Shown here piece after piece: positions 29,340 through 38,034 of a stretch of 64,000 nt of DNA. The position numbers and the translations under genes were made by a program. Each line of letters starts with the position of its first letter. Position 1 is the stretch's first letter. The notes below the pieces were generated by a model. It had not been told where the DNA came from and did no database searches. It worked only from the letters and a program-made list of their open reading frames with translations. The DNA comes from Candidatus Saccharibacteria bacterium UBA6209 (GTDB lineage: Bacteria; Patescibacteriota; Saccharimonadia; Saccharimonadales; Saccharimonadaceae): assembly GCA_002421965.1 (NCBI GenBank), contig DISN01000006.1, positions 1-64,000 on the forward strand. Reading direction: 5' to 3'.

Positions 29340-29939
29340 TCATGAAATTATAGCAGACCCGTAACGGTTTTCAACTTCCGACCAGTCAACAATAGACCAC
29401 CAAGCCTGCATGTACGAGCTTCGGTCATTTTTATAATCTAGGTAGTAAGCATGCTCCCAAACATCACAGCCCATAATTGGCTTATCGCCGCCAAACATTA
29501 TTGGATTGTCTTGATTTGGAGTTGTTTCAATAGACAGATCAGGCATTAGCCAAGCCCAGCCGCTTCCGAAAACACCAAGAGCCGCCGTATTAAACTCTTC
29601 GATAAACCGATCTAAGCTACCATATCTATTGGATAGCGCATCAACCACCGCGCCAGCGGGGCTACTGCCGCCCGGACACATAATCTGCCAAAACTGACTG
29701 TGGTTTAGGTGTCCGCCACCATTATTTCTAACTACCGTTTGCACTGACTCCGGCAGACTATCGAGGTTACACAAAATTTGTTCAATATCATCCCCTAGAT
29801 CAAGTCCGGCGACTGCCGTATTTAGCTTATCGACATAAGCCTGGTGGTGCTTGCTATGGTGAAGCCTCATTATGTCTTCGCTAATTACTGGTGATAAATC
29901 GGCGTACCCATACGCCAAATCAGGAACTACAAATGACAT
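29340..29939 (-). CDS. Fe/Mn superoxide dismutase
   Basis: 199 aa, normal length. Metal ligands: His in RLHHSKHH (about residue 26), His in GGHLNHSQFW (near 78), Asp and His in CDVWEHAYYLDY (near 155-160). It converts superoxide to oxygen and peroxide in the cytoplasm. GGGGAG precedes the start; the foldase gene ends 4 nt upstream, making a short operon. It points to exposure to oxygen. Confidence 0.95.
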   Translation of the reverse strand: MSFVVPDLAYGYADLSPVISEDIMRLHHSKHHQAYVDKLNTAVAGLDLGDDIEQILCNLDSLPESVQTVVRNNGGGHLNHSQFWQIMCPGGSSPAGAVVDALSNRYGSLDRFIEEFNTAALGVFGSGWAWLMPDLSIETTPNQDNPIMFGGDKPIMGCDVWEHAYYLDYKNDRSSYMQAWWSIVDWSEVENRYGSAIIS

Positions 29940-29943
29940 ACTA

Positions 29944-30960
29944 TTACTCCCCTTGCTTATCTAATTTAATATACAGCCGGGTCTTATCACCCTCGCGAAG
30001 CTTCTTAAAATTGCTGTCAAAAACAGTAAGTGGGATCTTGATGTATGAATAAGAAATGTATTCACTATCTGTCTGTTGTCTTAGGGCAACATAGTAGCCG
30101 TCGGTAGCCGTAGTCTTTATTGGTACAGAAATCTCACCAACCTGAAGCTTACCGACCTCCTCACTCAGTCCACCATCTGCATTGCCGGCCGGGACCACAA
30201 CGTCCTGTACGTAGGATACTCGGTCACCCATTTTTTGTGCAATATCGGCGAGCGATGATCCGCTAGTAGCAAGGCCAGATACTTCCTTTGCTGTTTTTTG
30301 CGCCTCTTTATCAACACTAAATGAAACCTCTTGGCGCAGCAAGTCGTTCTTAAGCGCCAACTTCATCTCGTCCATTGTCCAATTTAGATTGTCTTTTGTG
30401 GCAGCCGCATAGGCTTTCTCTGAAAGCCCCGAAGCTTTTCGCGCTTTCTCGATCAAATCATCTATCTTTTTGTCAGAAATAGTTATGTTGTTCTCTCTGG
30501 CTAGTTTGCGGGCATAAGCATCACGCAGTGCCTTCTCCATTGCCTGCTCCTGCTGGAAATTAAGCTTGTCCCACGGCATATCCCCAGACGACTGGGTCTG
30601 GTTTTTGATATGAGCCATCGATGCCCGATAGTAGAGCAGATAATCGCTATATGGCACAAACTCATTATCGATCTTTGCCACCGGAACCCTAGTGGCCCTG
30701 GTTATGCGATAAGCGATGTCACTAGTGTCCTTAACGATATAAAGCTGGAGCCAAACCGCCCCTAGCAGTAATAGCAAGGCGACCACACTAATGATAATCG
30801 TATTTCGGACCAGAGCGCTCCTGGTGTACTGGACTGGGTACTTTAACTTGCGACCACCGGCCAAAACTCGCTCTCGGTGCTCAGCAACGGTGTCATTTGT
30901 AATCCTCGATGGCAGCTCTGCTTTTTTCTTGGATTTTTTGTTAAATAATTTCTTGGTCAT
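29944..30960 (-). CDS. SurA/PrsA-like foldase (parvulin-type) with membrane anchor
   Basis: 338 aa from ATG 30960; GGGAGG is 7 nt upstream, and the longer frame lacks a site. A basic cytoplasmic tail precedes one membrane helix (about residues 50-72). A SurA_N-like helical region with the usual DxxIDNEFVPYSDYL-type opening spans 90-220, and a degenerate parvulin-like part follows (about 225-320, ending GYYVALRQ). Such proteins help fold secreted proteins. It overlaps the PH-domain gene by 20 nt. Confidence 0.75.
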   Translation of the reverse strand: MTKKLFNKKSKKKAELPSRITNDTVAEHRERVLAGGRKLKYPVQYTRSALVRNTIIISVVALLLLLGAVWLQLYIVKDTSDIAYRITRATRVPVAKIDNEFVPYSDYLLYYRASMAHIKNQTQSSGDMPWDKLNFQQEQAMEKALRDAYARKLARENNITISDKKIDDLIEKARKASGLSEKAYAAATKDNLNWTMDEMKLALKNDLLRQEVSFSVDKEAQKTAKEVSGLATSGSSLADIAQKMGDRVSYVQDVVVPAGNADGGLSEEVGKLQVGEISVPIKTTATDGYYVALRQQTDSEYISYSYIKIPLTVFDSNFKKLREGDKTRLYIKLDKQGE

Positions 30961-31465
30961 CTTCGCCCTCCCCGACAACAGTTGCTACGGCATCCTGCAG
31001 CTTATTATAAATCTCATCTGGATGTTCAACATTTTGAATCACTAGATCGCCGACAATCGTCTGCACCACTATGGTTCCGAACTTAAACATTTCACCAAAA
31101 AAACCCGGCACATTGTAGCTAATATTTTGTACTTTTTCTAGCCTTAACTCGACCACGTCTTTACCAAAAAAGCCCCGCTGAGTTATCTGACGAATTCGTT
31201 GATTGGTGACGATGTAGTAGGTATAGTACCATATAACAAAATGGTAAGCGAACAGCAGTAGCCCTAGTGCGAAAAAGCCAACAAATACCCAAAGGAGCTC
31301 CAGCACGTCCTGCCAGATCAAAAAAGGAATCGCACCAATCACCATCGGAATTAGCAGAGAGTAAAAACCCTTGCGCATTGCGATAATGTGCCTTCGAAAA
31401 ACAAAAAGTAGGTCTTCGTCTTCACGCTGACCCTCGAATTGCCGAGAAGAATCTTCTGCTGTCAT
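30941..31465 (-). CDS. membrane protein with bacterial PH domain
   Basis: 174 aa. Two membrane helices (about residues 35-80), then a bPH2-like domain containing YYIVTNQRIRQITQRGFFGKD, the hallmark of the YdbT/YdbS group, and VQNISYNVPG. The role of the family is not settled (envelope stress or membrane scaffold). It heads the foldase-SOD group and starts 5 nt after tRNA-Arg. Confidence 0.8.
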   Translation of the reverse strand: MTAEDSSRQFEGQREDEDLLFVFRRHIIAMRKGFYSLLIPMVIGAIPFLIWQDVLELLWVFVGFFALGLLLFAYHFVIWYYTYYIVTNQRIRQITQRGFFGKDVVELRLEKVQNISYNVPGFFGEMFKFGTIVVQTIVGDLVIQNVEHPDEIYNKLQDAVATVVGEGEDDQEII

Positions 31466-31470
31466 AATAA

Positions 31471-31547
31471 TGGTACCCCGGGCAGGAGTTGAACCTACAA
31501 CCTTATCCTTAGGACGGATCTGCTCTATCCAGTTGAGCTACCGAGGC
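31471..31547 (-). tRNA. tRNA-Arg (CCT)
   Basis: 77 nt: acceptor GCCTCGG/CCGGGGT with wobble pairs, anticodon loop GTCCTAA (anticodon CCT), T-loop TTCAACT, encoded CCA. Pair 27-43 is a G-A mismatch. Its 5' half is the source of the palindromic repeats next door. Confidence 0.93.
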
Positions 31548-31566
31548 ATATGTACTATTATACCCG

Positions 31567-31788
31567 TTTAACTAATTTTTCGGTAGCCTTTTGGTAACTG
31601 GATAGAGCAGATCTGCTATTTTTGGCGCTGAGGGCTCTCCAGTTGAGCGGCCGGGGCTTATGCGTAGTTATTTCCTGTTTTTAACTAATTTTTCGGTAGC
31701 CTTTTGGTAACTGGATAGAGCAGATATGCTATTTTTGACGCTGAGGGCTCCCCAGTTGAATGGCTGGGACTTACGCGTAGTTATTTCC
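31567..31788. repeat. tandem palindromic repeats derived from the tRNA-Arg 5' half
   Basis: Two units of period 113 bp (31567-31675 and 31680-31788). Each has an inverted partial copy of the tRNA 5' half (ACTGGATAGAGCAGAT) followed by a diverged direct partial copy (CCAGTTGA with flanks) split by about 17 bp. Flank sequence TTTAACTAATTTTTCGG also matches the tRNA's own upstream flank. The array fills the tRNA-ndk gap. Confidence 0.8.
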
Positions 31789-31795
31789 ATATCAT

Positions 31796-31823
31796 ACAAA
31801 AAGCGGGCGCAAGATACGCCCGC
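31796..31823 (-). terminator. ndk terminator
   Basis: GCGGGCG/CGCCCGC stem with U-run on the minus strand, 18 nt past the ndk stop. Confidence 0.85.
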
Positions 31824-31840
31824 CACTTGTCGACATTAAT

Positions 31841-32368
31841 CTATCGAGTAAACTTGTCGTGAAGCATACTATAGTTCATAAGCTCTTCTTCCTTGAACCA
31901 CAGCTTAATCTCCTGCGCGGCCTCGGCTGAGTCACCTGATGCGTGAATTAGGTTCGGAATAGCCTTGTTGCACTCATCGGCGTAACCGAAGCTAATGTGT
32001 GAATAGTCGCCACGGATTGTTCCCATGTCAGCCACCTTTGGCTCAGTTGGGCCAACAATCTTCCTCACAACTGGAACCGCCTCTACACCCTCGAGTGCCA
32101 TGGCAATTACTGGGCCGTCCATCATTAAATCAAGAACATTACTCAGTGTGGCCTCACCTCGACGAGTTGCCACCTGGCCAATTGTCTCGTAGTGGCCATA
32201 GTAGTGGTCCTTGCTTGGCTTGACCATTTTTATGCCGACAATTTTTAAGCCAACTCGCTCAAAACGCTGCATAATCTCACCAACGATACCCCGTTGAACG
32301 GCATCTGGCTTAAATACTACCAATGTCCTCTCTACTCCACAAAAATTCTTACCTTCTGATTCAGCCAT
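31841..32368 (-). CDS. ndk: nucleoside diphosphate kinase
   Basis: 175 aa; the common bacterial form is about 140, the extra length coming from a short N-terminal extension and an internal insertion around GQVATRRGEATLSNVLDLMMDG. The catalytic His is in NLIHASGDS (about residue 142). It phosphorylates NDPs to NTPs. AGGAGG precedes ATG 32368. Single gene with its own terminator. Confidence 0.94.
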   Translation of the reverse strand: MAESEGKNFCGVERTLVVFKPDAVQRGIVGEIMQRFERVGLKIVGIKMVKPSKDHYYGHYETIGQVATRRGEATLSNVLDLMMDGPVIAMALEGVEAVPVVRKIVGPTEPKVADMGTIRGDYSHISFGYADECNKAIPNLIHASGDSAEAAQEIKLWFKEEELMNYSMLHDKFTR

Positions 32369-32427
32369 AGTGCCTCCTTGAGTTATTGTTCATTTTCTAT
32401 CTGTTAATTATACCAGGCAACAGTGAT

Positions 32428-32455
32428 TTGATAAAGTCCAAGGATACGATACACT
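32428..32455 (+). promoter_or_regulatory. promoter of xer gene (leaderless)
   Basis: TTGATA (32428-32433), 16-nt spacer, TACACT (32450-32455), then only 6 nt to ATG 32462. Confidence 0.6.
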
Positions 32456-32461
32456 AGTAAT

Positions 32462-33382
32462 ATGTATCTATCCGAATTGGTCAACGACTTTACGGAGCAC
32501 CTGGAGGTTGAGGGTGGTCGTTCACTCAAGACTATTGAAAATTACCGTCTGTACCTGGAGAGGTTCATTGAATTTAGTGGCGACATCACCGTTGACAAAA
32601 TCACCTCGGAGCAAGTCCGGCGATTTCGACTCTGGCTAAATCGACACAGTAATAACAACGACCAATCTCTGTCATTGATTACCCAATCCTACCACCTAAT
32701 AGCTCTTCGTGGCTTTTTGACATACCTATCTCGACGAGACATCCAGTCGCTCAGTGCCGACAAAATAATCCTACCAAAAACCACCCGCAAACAGGTTACC
32801 TTTCTCCACTATGATGAAGTATCCAGCCTGCTTAGCCAGATAGATTTAGACACCGAGGCCGGGCTACGCGACCGAGCAATAATTGAACTACTTTTTTCTA
32901 GTGGCCTACGTGTCTCGGAGCTTGTTAACCTTAACCGAGACCATATTAATCTCAATCGAAGAGAGTTTATGGTTCGAGGTAAGGGCCAAAAAGACCGACC
33001 AGTATTTGTATCGAAAGGCGCAGCCGAAAGGGTTAGCGACTACCTAGCTAGCCGCCATGACTCGCTAGTGCCACTATTTATCAGCTACAGTAGATTTGCC
33101 GGTCAGACCGACACTTCCGGCGACTATCGACGACTTCAGTCGCGCAGCATCCAGCGCATGGTATCGCACTATGCTAAAATGGCAGGCATAACCAAGCATG
33201 TCAGTCCACACACCCTAAGGCACAGTTTCGCCACTGACCTCTTGATGAACGGCGCCGATCTACGGTCGGTCCAGGCAATGCTTGGCCATAGCAATATATC
33301 TACTACCCAGGTCTACACCCACGTCACCGACCAACACCTAAAAGATGTGTTCGAAAAATTTCATAGCGACACAGACAAATAG
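32462..33382 (+). CDS. tyrosine recombinase, XerC/XerD type
   Basis: 306 aa, typical Xer length. SAM-like N-terminal DNA-binding domain (1-95), then the catalytic domain: Arg in SSGLRVSEL (about 147), HTLRHSF (His-x-x-Arg), LGHSNISTTQVYTHV (second His and Tyr nucleophile). Xer enzymes resolve chromosome dimers at dif together with FtsK, which is also in this window. CPR genomes often have a single Xer; whether this is that one or a mobile-element integrase is not decided, though the lack of mobile genes nearby favours housekeeping. Confidence 0.9.
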   Translation: MYLSELVNDFTEHLEVEGGRSLKTIENYRLYLERFIEFSGDITVDKITSEQVRRFRLWLNRHSNNNDQSLSLITQSYHLIALRGFLTYLSRRDIQSLSADKIILPKTTRKQVTFLHYDEVSSLLSQIDLDTEAGLRDRAIIELLFSSGLRVSELVNLNRDHINLNRREFMVRGKGQKDRPVFVSKGAAERVSDYLASRHDSLVPLFISYSRFAGQTDTSGDYRRLQSRSIQRMVSHYAKMAGITKHVSPHTLRHSFATDLLMNGADLRSVQAMLGHSNISTTQVYTHVTDQHLKDVFEKFHSDTDK

Positions 33383-34537
33383 CTACGGATTGCATCCGGC
33401 GCTAATAACACCAGTATCATCTACCGAGAAGTTCTTGCATAGATTATTCTGAACATCAGCTACATAGCTAGGGTACGGAAAGTCCGTGCCCATTCGAAGC
33501 CTGGCCTCAACGCGCCTAAATAGCGTACTGGCTCGACCCGTTGAATCAACTACCGGCTGTACATTATCAAATTTAATCTCTGCTCCATCTTGGCTGTGCA
33601 GAGTCACCCTAACATTAGCGCCCTTATACAATGAATCTATCCTAAGCAAAGCATTATTGCTAGCTCCGGTAGATATAACCTGATCATCAGCCAAATCCAA
33701 CGTAACACTGCACGAAAATCCGTTATTTGCATAGTCACTCGAACACACAACAGGACTAACAGAGTTAGTATAAGCTCCATCGCCACTAGTCGCTCTTGGC
33801 TGAGCAGCTTGGCTAACCTGAATATTTGCAGTTGGCATCCCAGAAGTAGTGCCATTACTCATGGTAGCTGGCCTCAAAAATAGCGTTCGAGAAGACGATG
33901 ACTCATCTAGCGAGGACAAAGAAAAGCTCTCACCTGGTGTAATTAGCTGCGCCCTGATAAGCGATGGAGCAGAACTATTCCAGCTGGCTATCGGCGGCAA
34001 AGAAGTGCTGCTTGCTGGTGAGCTAGTTGGCGTACGTGCGGGGGCATTATTGTTGTCCTCTAAAGTAAACCATTCTATGGTAATTTTCTTGATTGGCCGA
34101 GTAGCCCTAAGGGGCACAACGTGCGCCCGACCGCTCTGTGCCTCAAATAGATAATCCACAGAATCCATAGCAATATTGACACAAGTGTAGGCCTGATCAA
34201 ACGACTGGCCGCTGCTAGAGTTTGAGGCAATCACTGTCTCTGGTTGGTCAACACTGCCATTTACTTTAGCCCGAGCAACCACCTGGCAGTCCGACGCCGC
34301 CTCTAGTGCGTTACAAGCATTGACATTGCCATTAGCGCAGGCCCGCACCACCCTTTTTGCATCCTCAACGCCAGCCAGCGCCGAATCGTAAGCACTCTGC
34401 GAGAGATCGTTGTTGATCGCTCTTTGCTGAGCGGATATCATTAAACCCATAAAGCTAACTGTTAGAACGGTTAGTAGCAGCGTAGAAAATATAACTGCAA
34501 AAATTGATACCGCACCTTTATTGTATGTATTAGCCAT
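33383..34537 (-). CDS. PilX-like minor pilin / pilus assembly protein
   Basis: 384 aa. An N-terminal NKG-AVSIFAVIFSTLLLTVL segment (residues 6-30) resembles the PilX/GspK pilin helix, which lacks the usual Glu5. The remaining 350 residues are Ser/Asn-rich and unlike known domains, with six or more Cys. Last gene of the pilus locus; its start overlaps the PilW-like gene by 8 nt. Probably part of the pilus priming complex or tip. Confidence 0.7.
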   Translation of the reverse strand: MANTYNKGAVSIFAVIFSTLLLTVLTVSFMGLMISAQQRAINNDLSQSAYDSALAGVEDAKRVVRACANGNVNACNALEAASDCQVVARAKVNGSVDQPETVIASNSSSGQSFDQAYTCVNIAMDSVDYLFEAQSGRAHVVPLRATRPIKKITIEWFTLEDNNNAPARTPTSSPASSTSLPPIASWNSSAPSLIRAQLITPGESFSLSSLDESSSSRTLFLRPATMSNGTTSGMPTANIQVSQAAQPRATSGDGAYTNSVSPVVCSSDYANNGFSCSVTLDLADDQVISTGASNNALLRIDSLYKGANVRVTLHSQDGAEIKFDNVQPVVDSTGRASTLFRRVEARLRMGTDFPYPSYVADVQNNLCKNFSVDDTGVISAGCNP

Positions 34538-35255
34538 TGGTCCTCACTATCATTTCAAACTGATTTATTGCACAAAACTGATCGTTGGCGCTACTGTCAG
34601 CCGGCGGCCTACATTGCTGCCCGTTAATCTCTGCCTTCGCACTCGTCCCAATAGTGTAATTGACCCTAAACAATGCCTCCGAGCTGTTATTATTAGCCAA
34701 AACGGGCTCAATGCCAAGTTCATGAATTGCCAGAACTACGCCTTGGTCACCCTTCTCATCCAACATGCTCATTAGTTGACGGTCGGCTCCAATATTAGTC
34801 TCGTAATTACCGTCACTACTAACACAGAAAGACCCTCCATCATCAACAACCCTAACGAAGTTAATAATTTTATCGCCCCGCTTAACAACTGGACCTGACA
34901 CACTCTCGCCTGCAAGAGCTGCCTCCAATACTGATGGGTAATTCCACAGATACGAGTATTCGCCCAGACAAAATCGTCCACTCTTAGGCTCGCCGCCCTC
35001 GGATAGTATAATCACTGATTCTGATCCGTCAGCCTGCGATACGTGCGCCGCATCAGACTGCATAAAATCACGTCTTATCGAGTCACCTATATCTCGAGAC
35101 GCCTGGTTAACGCTCTCGAGAACTACGCCTTTATTGTAAATCCTCCCCGCCTGAATTGAGGTCATAACTATAGCCAAGAGCAAAACCGACACAAATGCCA
35201 TAGATAAAGTTAGCTCTATTATTGTAAATCCTTTTTGTCTAGTTATTCGAATCAT
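34530..35255 (-). CDS. PilW-like prepilin
   Basis: 241 aa. RQKG-FTIIELTLSMAF is a classical type III prepilin signal (cleavage after G9, Glu at +5). The C-terminal head is unique and has Cys residues. Overlaps both neighbours (8 nt and 17 nt). Minor pilin of the priming complex by position. Confidence 0.78.
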   Translation of the reverse strand: MIRITRQKGFTIIELTLSMAFVSVLLLAIVMTSIQAGRIYNKGVVLESVNQASRDIGDSIRRDFMQSDAAHVSQADGSESVIILSEGGEPKSGRFCLGEYSYLWNYPSVLEAALAGESVSGPVVKRGDKIINFVRVVDDGGSFCVSSDGNYETNIGADRQLMSMLDEKGDQGVVLAIHELGIEPVLANNNSSEALFRVNYTIGTSAKAEINGQQCRPPADSSANDQFCAINQFEMIVRTNG

Positions 35256-35787
35256 ATATCCTCACTATCGTACCTATCGTCATTGGCCTTGATGAACCAG
35301 GCCCATACCAACACGCCTGAATATAGGCATCATACGCATAGACACTGCCGTCAGTGTTTGAAATTGGGGCTAGCTGAATTGATATTCCCTGCGACGAAGT
35401 TTCTGTGACCCGAGCAAAAGTATCAGGATTACCAGAAAATGTATTTTGAACAGTAAGCTTATTTACACCACCAGGCAATATAACAAACGGATTGTTCAGT
35501 CCGCCCACTTCGGGACAAGTCTCTGCATCGAGAATTGTCACAGGACTACTAGTAGCCTTAGACTTGATTGAACCCCAAGCCTCCGTAAACACTGGGTCAG
35601 TGCTACTACTAATAAAGCGTAGCATTTCCGCTTGAGAATCTACCTGATGCCTAACCAGAGTAGTCTCGAGCGAGCGCTGAGAGATAGCCGTGCCGCTATT
35701 CATAAGGGTAAGTGCCGCAACAGCGACTGCACTAAAAATTGTCACCGCAAGTATAACTTCTATAATTGTGTCACCCCTTTTAATCAT
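35239..35787 (-). CDS. PilV-like minor prepilin with Asp at +1
   Basis: 182 aa. A very short leader MIKRG is followed by DTIIEVILAVTIFSAVAVAAL. Glu is at +5, but the first mature residue is Asp instead of Phe/Met/Leu, which is rare. Its ATG overlaps the stop of the preceding gene (ATGA). Confidence 0.75.
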   Translation of the reverse strand: MIKRGDTIIEVILAVTIFSAVAVAALTLMNSGTAISQRSLETTLVRHQVDSQAEMLRFISSSTDPVFTEAWGSIKSKATSSPVTILDAETCPEVGGLNNPFVILPGGVNKLTVQNTFSGNPDTFARVTETSSQGISIQLAPISNTDGSVYAYDAYIQACWYGPGSSRPMTIGTIVRIYDSNN

Positions 35788-36485
35788 ACCGAGCAGCCCT
35801 CCCCTGCATTGCCTACACGAAACGCATCTCCAGATCCAGCCGTTTGACTAACAAATATCGACTGTCGTCCGCCGGACAAAAAACTACCGGCACCAATACA
35901 GATCTCTCCGTCAGCTTGGCTGGTAGGTAGGCTCTTTCGGCTGTTCAGAAAGTCGCCCAAACTATCTTGAGTTACCTGATTCTTATCTAGAGCAACGCGA
36001 ACATAACCCATGTCAGGATCTCGCCACATAACCAGACTAACCTGAGCAGATCCACTGCTTTGGCCAGCTATTTTAGTGGGAGCCCCCCAATTTGTTTCAT
36101 ACGTTGCGTCGACCTCGCCAAGAGCATAACTCCACGATGCCCCAGACTGAGATGCATAAATAGGCCTAGACTCGTACTTATCCCCTACATCCTGGGTCCT
36201 CGCATATCGCCCAACAATCACGCAATTAGACCTACCCCTATCTGTCACAGATCCAGTCAAAGGGCAGACAGCACCAGAATCTCTAGGCCCCTCGTTCTCT
36301 ACGGCTACTACCTTGCTATACTGGCCCCTTAAATAATCTGCATAGGACTGAACTGAATCACGATACTGCTGAGACGATATTGCCGCGCCCATACCCGCCA
36401 TTAGGCCGATGGCCATAACACCAGATATCGCCAAAAATAGCATCACTTCTATAATTGTAAATCCCGGCTGGCAATAGCGATTCAT
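35784..36485 (-). CDS. GspH/FimT-like minor prepilin
   Basis: 233 aa from ATG 36485, giving leader MNRYCQPG and helix FTIIEVMLFLAISGVM. An upstream ATG at 36506 would lie inside the promoter (TGCTATAAT, 36495-36503), so it is rejected; the message appears leaderless with 9 nt between -10 and ATG. FimT/PilU-type minor pilins in other bacteria bind DNA for uptake; that role is possible but not shown. Confidence 0.75.
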   Translation of the reverse strand: MNRYCQPGFTIIEVMLFLAISGVMAIGLMAGMGAAISSQQYRDSVQSYADYLRGQYSKVVAVENEGPRDSGAVCPLTGSVTDRGRSNCVIVGRYARTQDVGDKYESRPIYASQSGASWSYALGEVDATYETNWGAPTKIAGQSSGSAQVSLVMWRDPDMGYVRVALDKNQVTQDSLGDFLNSRKSLPTSQADGEICIGAGSFLSGGRQSIFVSQTAGSGDAFRVGNAGEGCSV

Positions 36486-36494
36486 ACTGATGTT

Positions 36495-36503
36495 ATTATA
36501 GCA
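36495..36503 (-). promoter_or_regulatory. internal promoter for minor pilin genes
   Basis: TGCTATAAT (extended -10) on the minus strand, 9 nt before ATG 36485, between pilD and the four minor pilin genes. Confidence 0.6.
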
Positions 36504-36509
36504 CAAGCA

Positions 36510-37421
36510 CTAACCGATTATGAGCAATGATTGGTACCAATCTATAAGCAAATCACCAGTGAACCAAGAAAGCAGACAGCCGACTATAAGCAGCGGTCCA
36601 AACGGAACCTGTGTCTTCCTAGCCAACTTACCGCTAATCATTCCCGGCAGCACAATAATCGTGCCAATCAAATTTGCCAGAAATAGTCCGACCAAGGCCA
36701 ATTTCCAGTCAGCCATAAATAGACCAAGGCCTGCGCCCAGGTAGATGTCACCCTCTCCAACCCAGCGACCCTTCGATACTACCCACAGGACTCCATATAG
36801 GCCACCCAATATGCCGACAGAGATAGCCACAGAGATAAGCGCAGGCAGCCAATCTGAGCCGCCCTGAATAACCGACACTCCAGCGTATAGCAAACCCAGG
36901 GCAATGATAGCCCAGTTACAATAAGATATAAGCGACATCCACCTTAGGTCGTAGACAAAATTAATTGCTAGAGGAATTAGAGCAGCTAGCCAAACAACTA
37001 GCTTGACTATCTCAAGCGGCTCACCGAGTGAGCCTGGCCATAATAAAACACTAAGTGCGAAGATAGCACCAAGACCCAGCTCTAGCAAGAATTCAGTTCG
37101 ACCGATAGGAGCATGGCATTTTCTGCACTTTCCTCTAAGTGCCGCCCAACTAAGCACGGGTATCATATCGAGCCATCTTAGCGGCTCCCGGCAGCTTAGG
37201 CACATAGATCGGTCATCTTTGAGCCCCCTGCTTGTTAAGCCTTTTAATTTCTTATACTCCGCATTGTCGTAAGGCTCACCGGAATTCTTGTCGTCGGCCA
37301 CATGCCGTGCTCGTAGCCTCCATACCTGAGCACCGACAAAGCTCCCCATTACTGCACCAATAATACCGGAGATAATTGCCAAAATTATATCATTCATAAG
37401 CACTATATTATCAGACATCAT
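36510..37421 (-). CDS. pilD: prepilin peptidase
   Basis: 303 aa, start uncertain (ATG 37421, 37415 or 37397; none has a ribosome site). N-terminal membrane helix with GSFVGAQVWRLR, cytoplasmic zinc domain CLSC...CRKC, and the second catalytic Asp in GEGDIYLGAGLG near 225; seven to eight membrane helices. It cleaves prepilin leaders and N-methylates the new end. It must act on all prepilins here, including the NHL and BspA-type fusions. The pilin terminator lies just upstream. Confidence 0.92.
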   Translation of the reverse strand: MMSDNIVLMNDIILAIISGIIGAVMGSFVGAQVWRLRARHVADDKNSGEPYDNAEYKKLKGLTSRGLKDDRSMCLSCREPLRWLDMIPVLSWAALRGKCRKCHAPIGRTEFLLELGLGAIFALSVLLWPGSLGEPLEIVKLVVWLAALIPLAINFVYDLRWMSLISYCNWAIIALGLLYAGVSVIQGGSDWLPALISVAISVGILGGLYGVLWVVSKGRWVGEGDIYLGAGLGLFMADWKLALVGLFLANLIGTIIVLPGMISGKLARKTQVPFGPLLIVGCLLSWFTGDLLIDWYQSLLIIG

Positions 37422-37423
37422 AT

Positions 37424-37449
37424 AAAAACCCTAGCTGGGCTAGGGTTTT
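37424..37449 (-). terminator. major pilin terminator
   Basis: AAAACCCTAGC/GCTAGGGTTTT stem, 3-nt loop, U-run on minus; located between the pilin and pilD. Confidence 0.85.
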
Positions 37450-37468
37450 ACGTGGTCAAATTTATGGA

Positions 37469-37945
37469 TTAGTTATTAACGCAAGCTACGCCGCCGCCCT
37501 CAAGCACCATACGAAGCGCAACCTTTCGAGCACCCTGGCCTGCAGTAACCGCACCATCAGTACCACAAGTTGCACCGGTGGTGTAGAAAATCCTAACGTT
37601 AGTCTGGGCCGAATCAACCATATCTTTATTGCTTGGCGCCGCAGCGCTTGAAGCTAGTTCAGTTAGTGTGTAGTCTTTTCCGCTCGGATCGACAAACTCA
37701 TCACCGCCGACGCTCAGATAACCACTAGTAAAGGTCGCCCAGTTTGTTGGCAACTGGTTGCGGTTATTAGACTGGTACTTACTAATAGCCGTTTGTACAC
37801 GGCTCAAATCCTGTTCCCTTTGACTATCCCTCTGGCTACGCTGCAGTGCAGGAAGTGCTATAAATACCATCAGAAATATCAGTCCGGCAATCGCCAGGAC
37901 CAAGACAACTTCGATGATTGTAAAGCCTTTATTTAGTTTTTTCAT
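37469..37945 (-). CDS. major type IV pilin-like protein
   Basis: 158 aa. MKKLNKG leader, then FTIIEVVLVLAIAGLIFLMV. The mature protein is about 151 aa with two Cys near the C-terminus (ATCGTD and GVACVNN), matching the disulfide loop of PilA-type pilins. It has its own promoter (38006), a strong GGAGG site and a terminator, the pattern expected of the abundant structural subunit. Confidence 0.85.
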   Translation of the reverse strand: MKKLNKGFTIIEVVLVLAIAGLIFLMVFIALPALQRSQRDSQREQDLSRVQTAISKYQSNNRNQLPTNWATFTSGYLSVGGDEFVDPSGKDYTLTELASSAAAPSNKDMVDSAQTNVRIFYTTGATCGTDGAVTAGQGARKVALRMVLEGGGVACVNN

Positions 37946-38005
37946 TTTACCCTCCGTCTTTCTATATAATTCATATTCGTCTGAGCGATAATTACGCTTA
38001 TGACT

Positions 38006-38034
38006 ATAATATCTAATAAAATTGGTATTGTCTA
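38006..38034 (-). promoter_or_regulatory. major pilin promoter
   Basis: TAGACA (38029-38034), 17-nt spacer, TATTAT (38006-38011) on the minus strand, at the very end of pilC. Confidence 0.65.
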
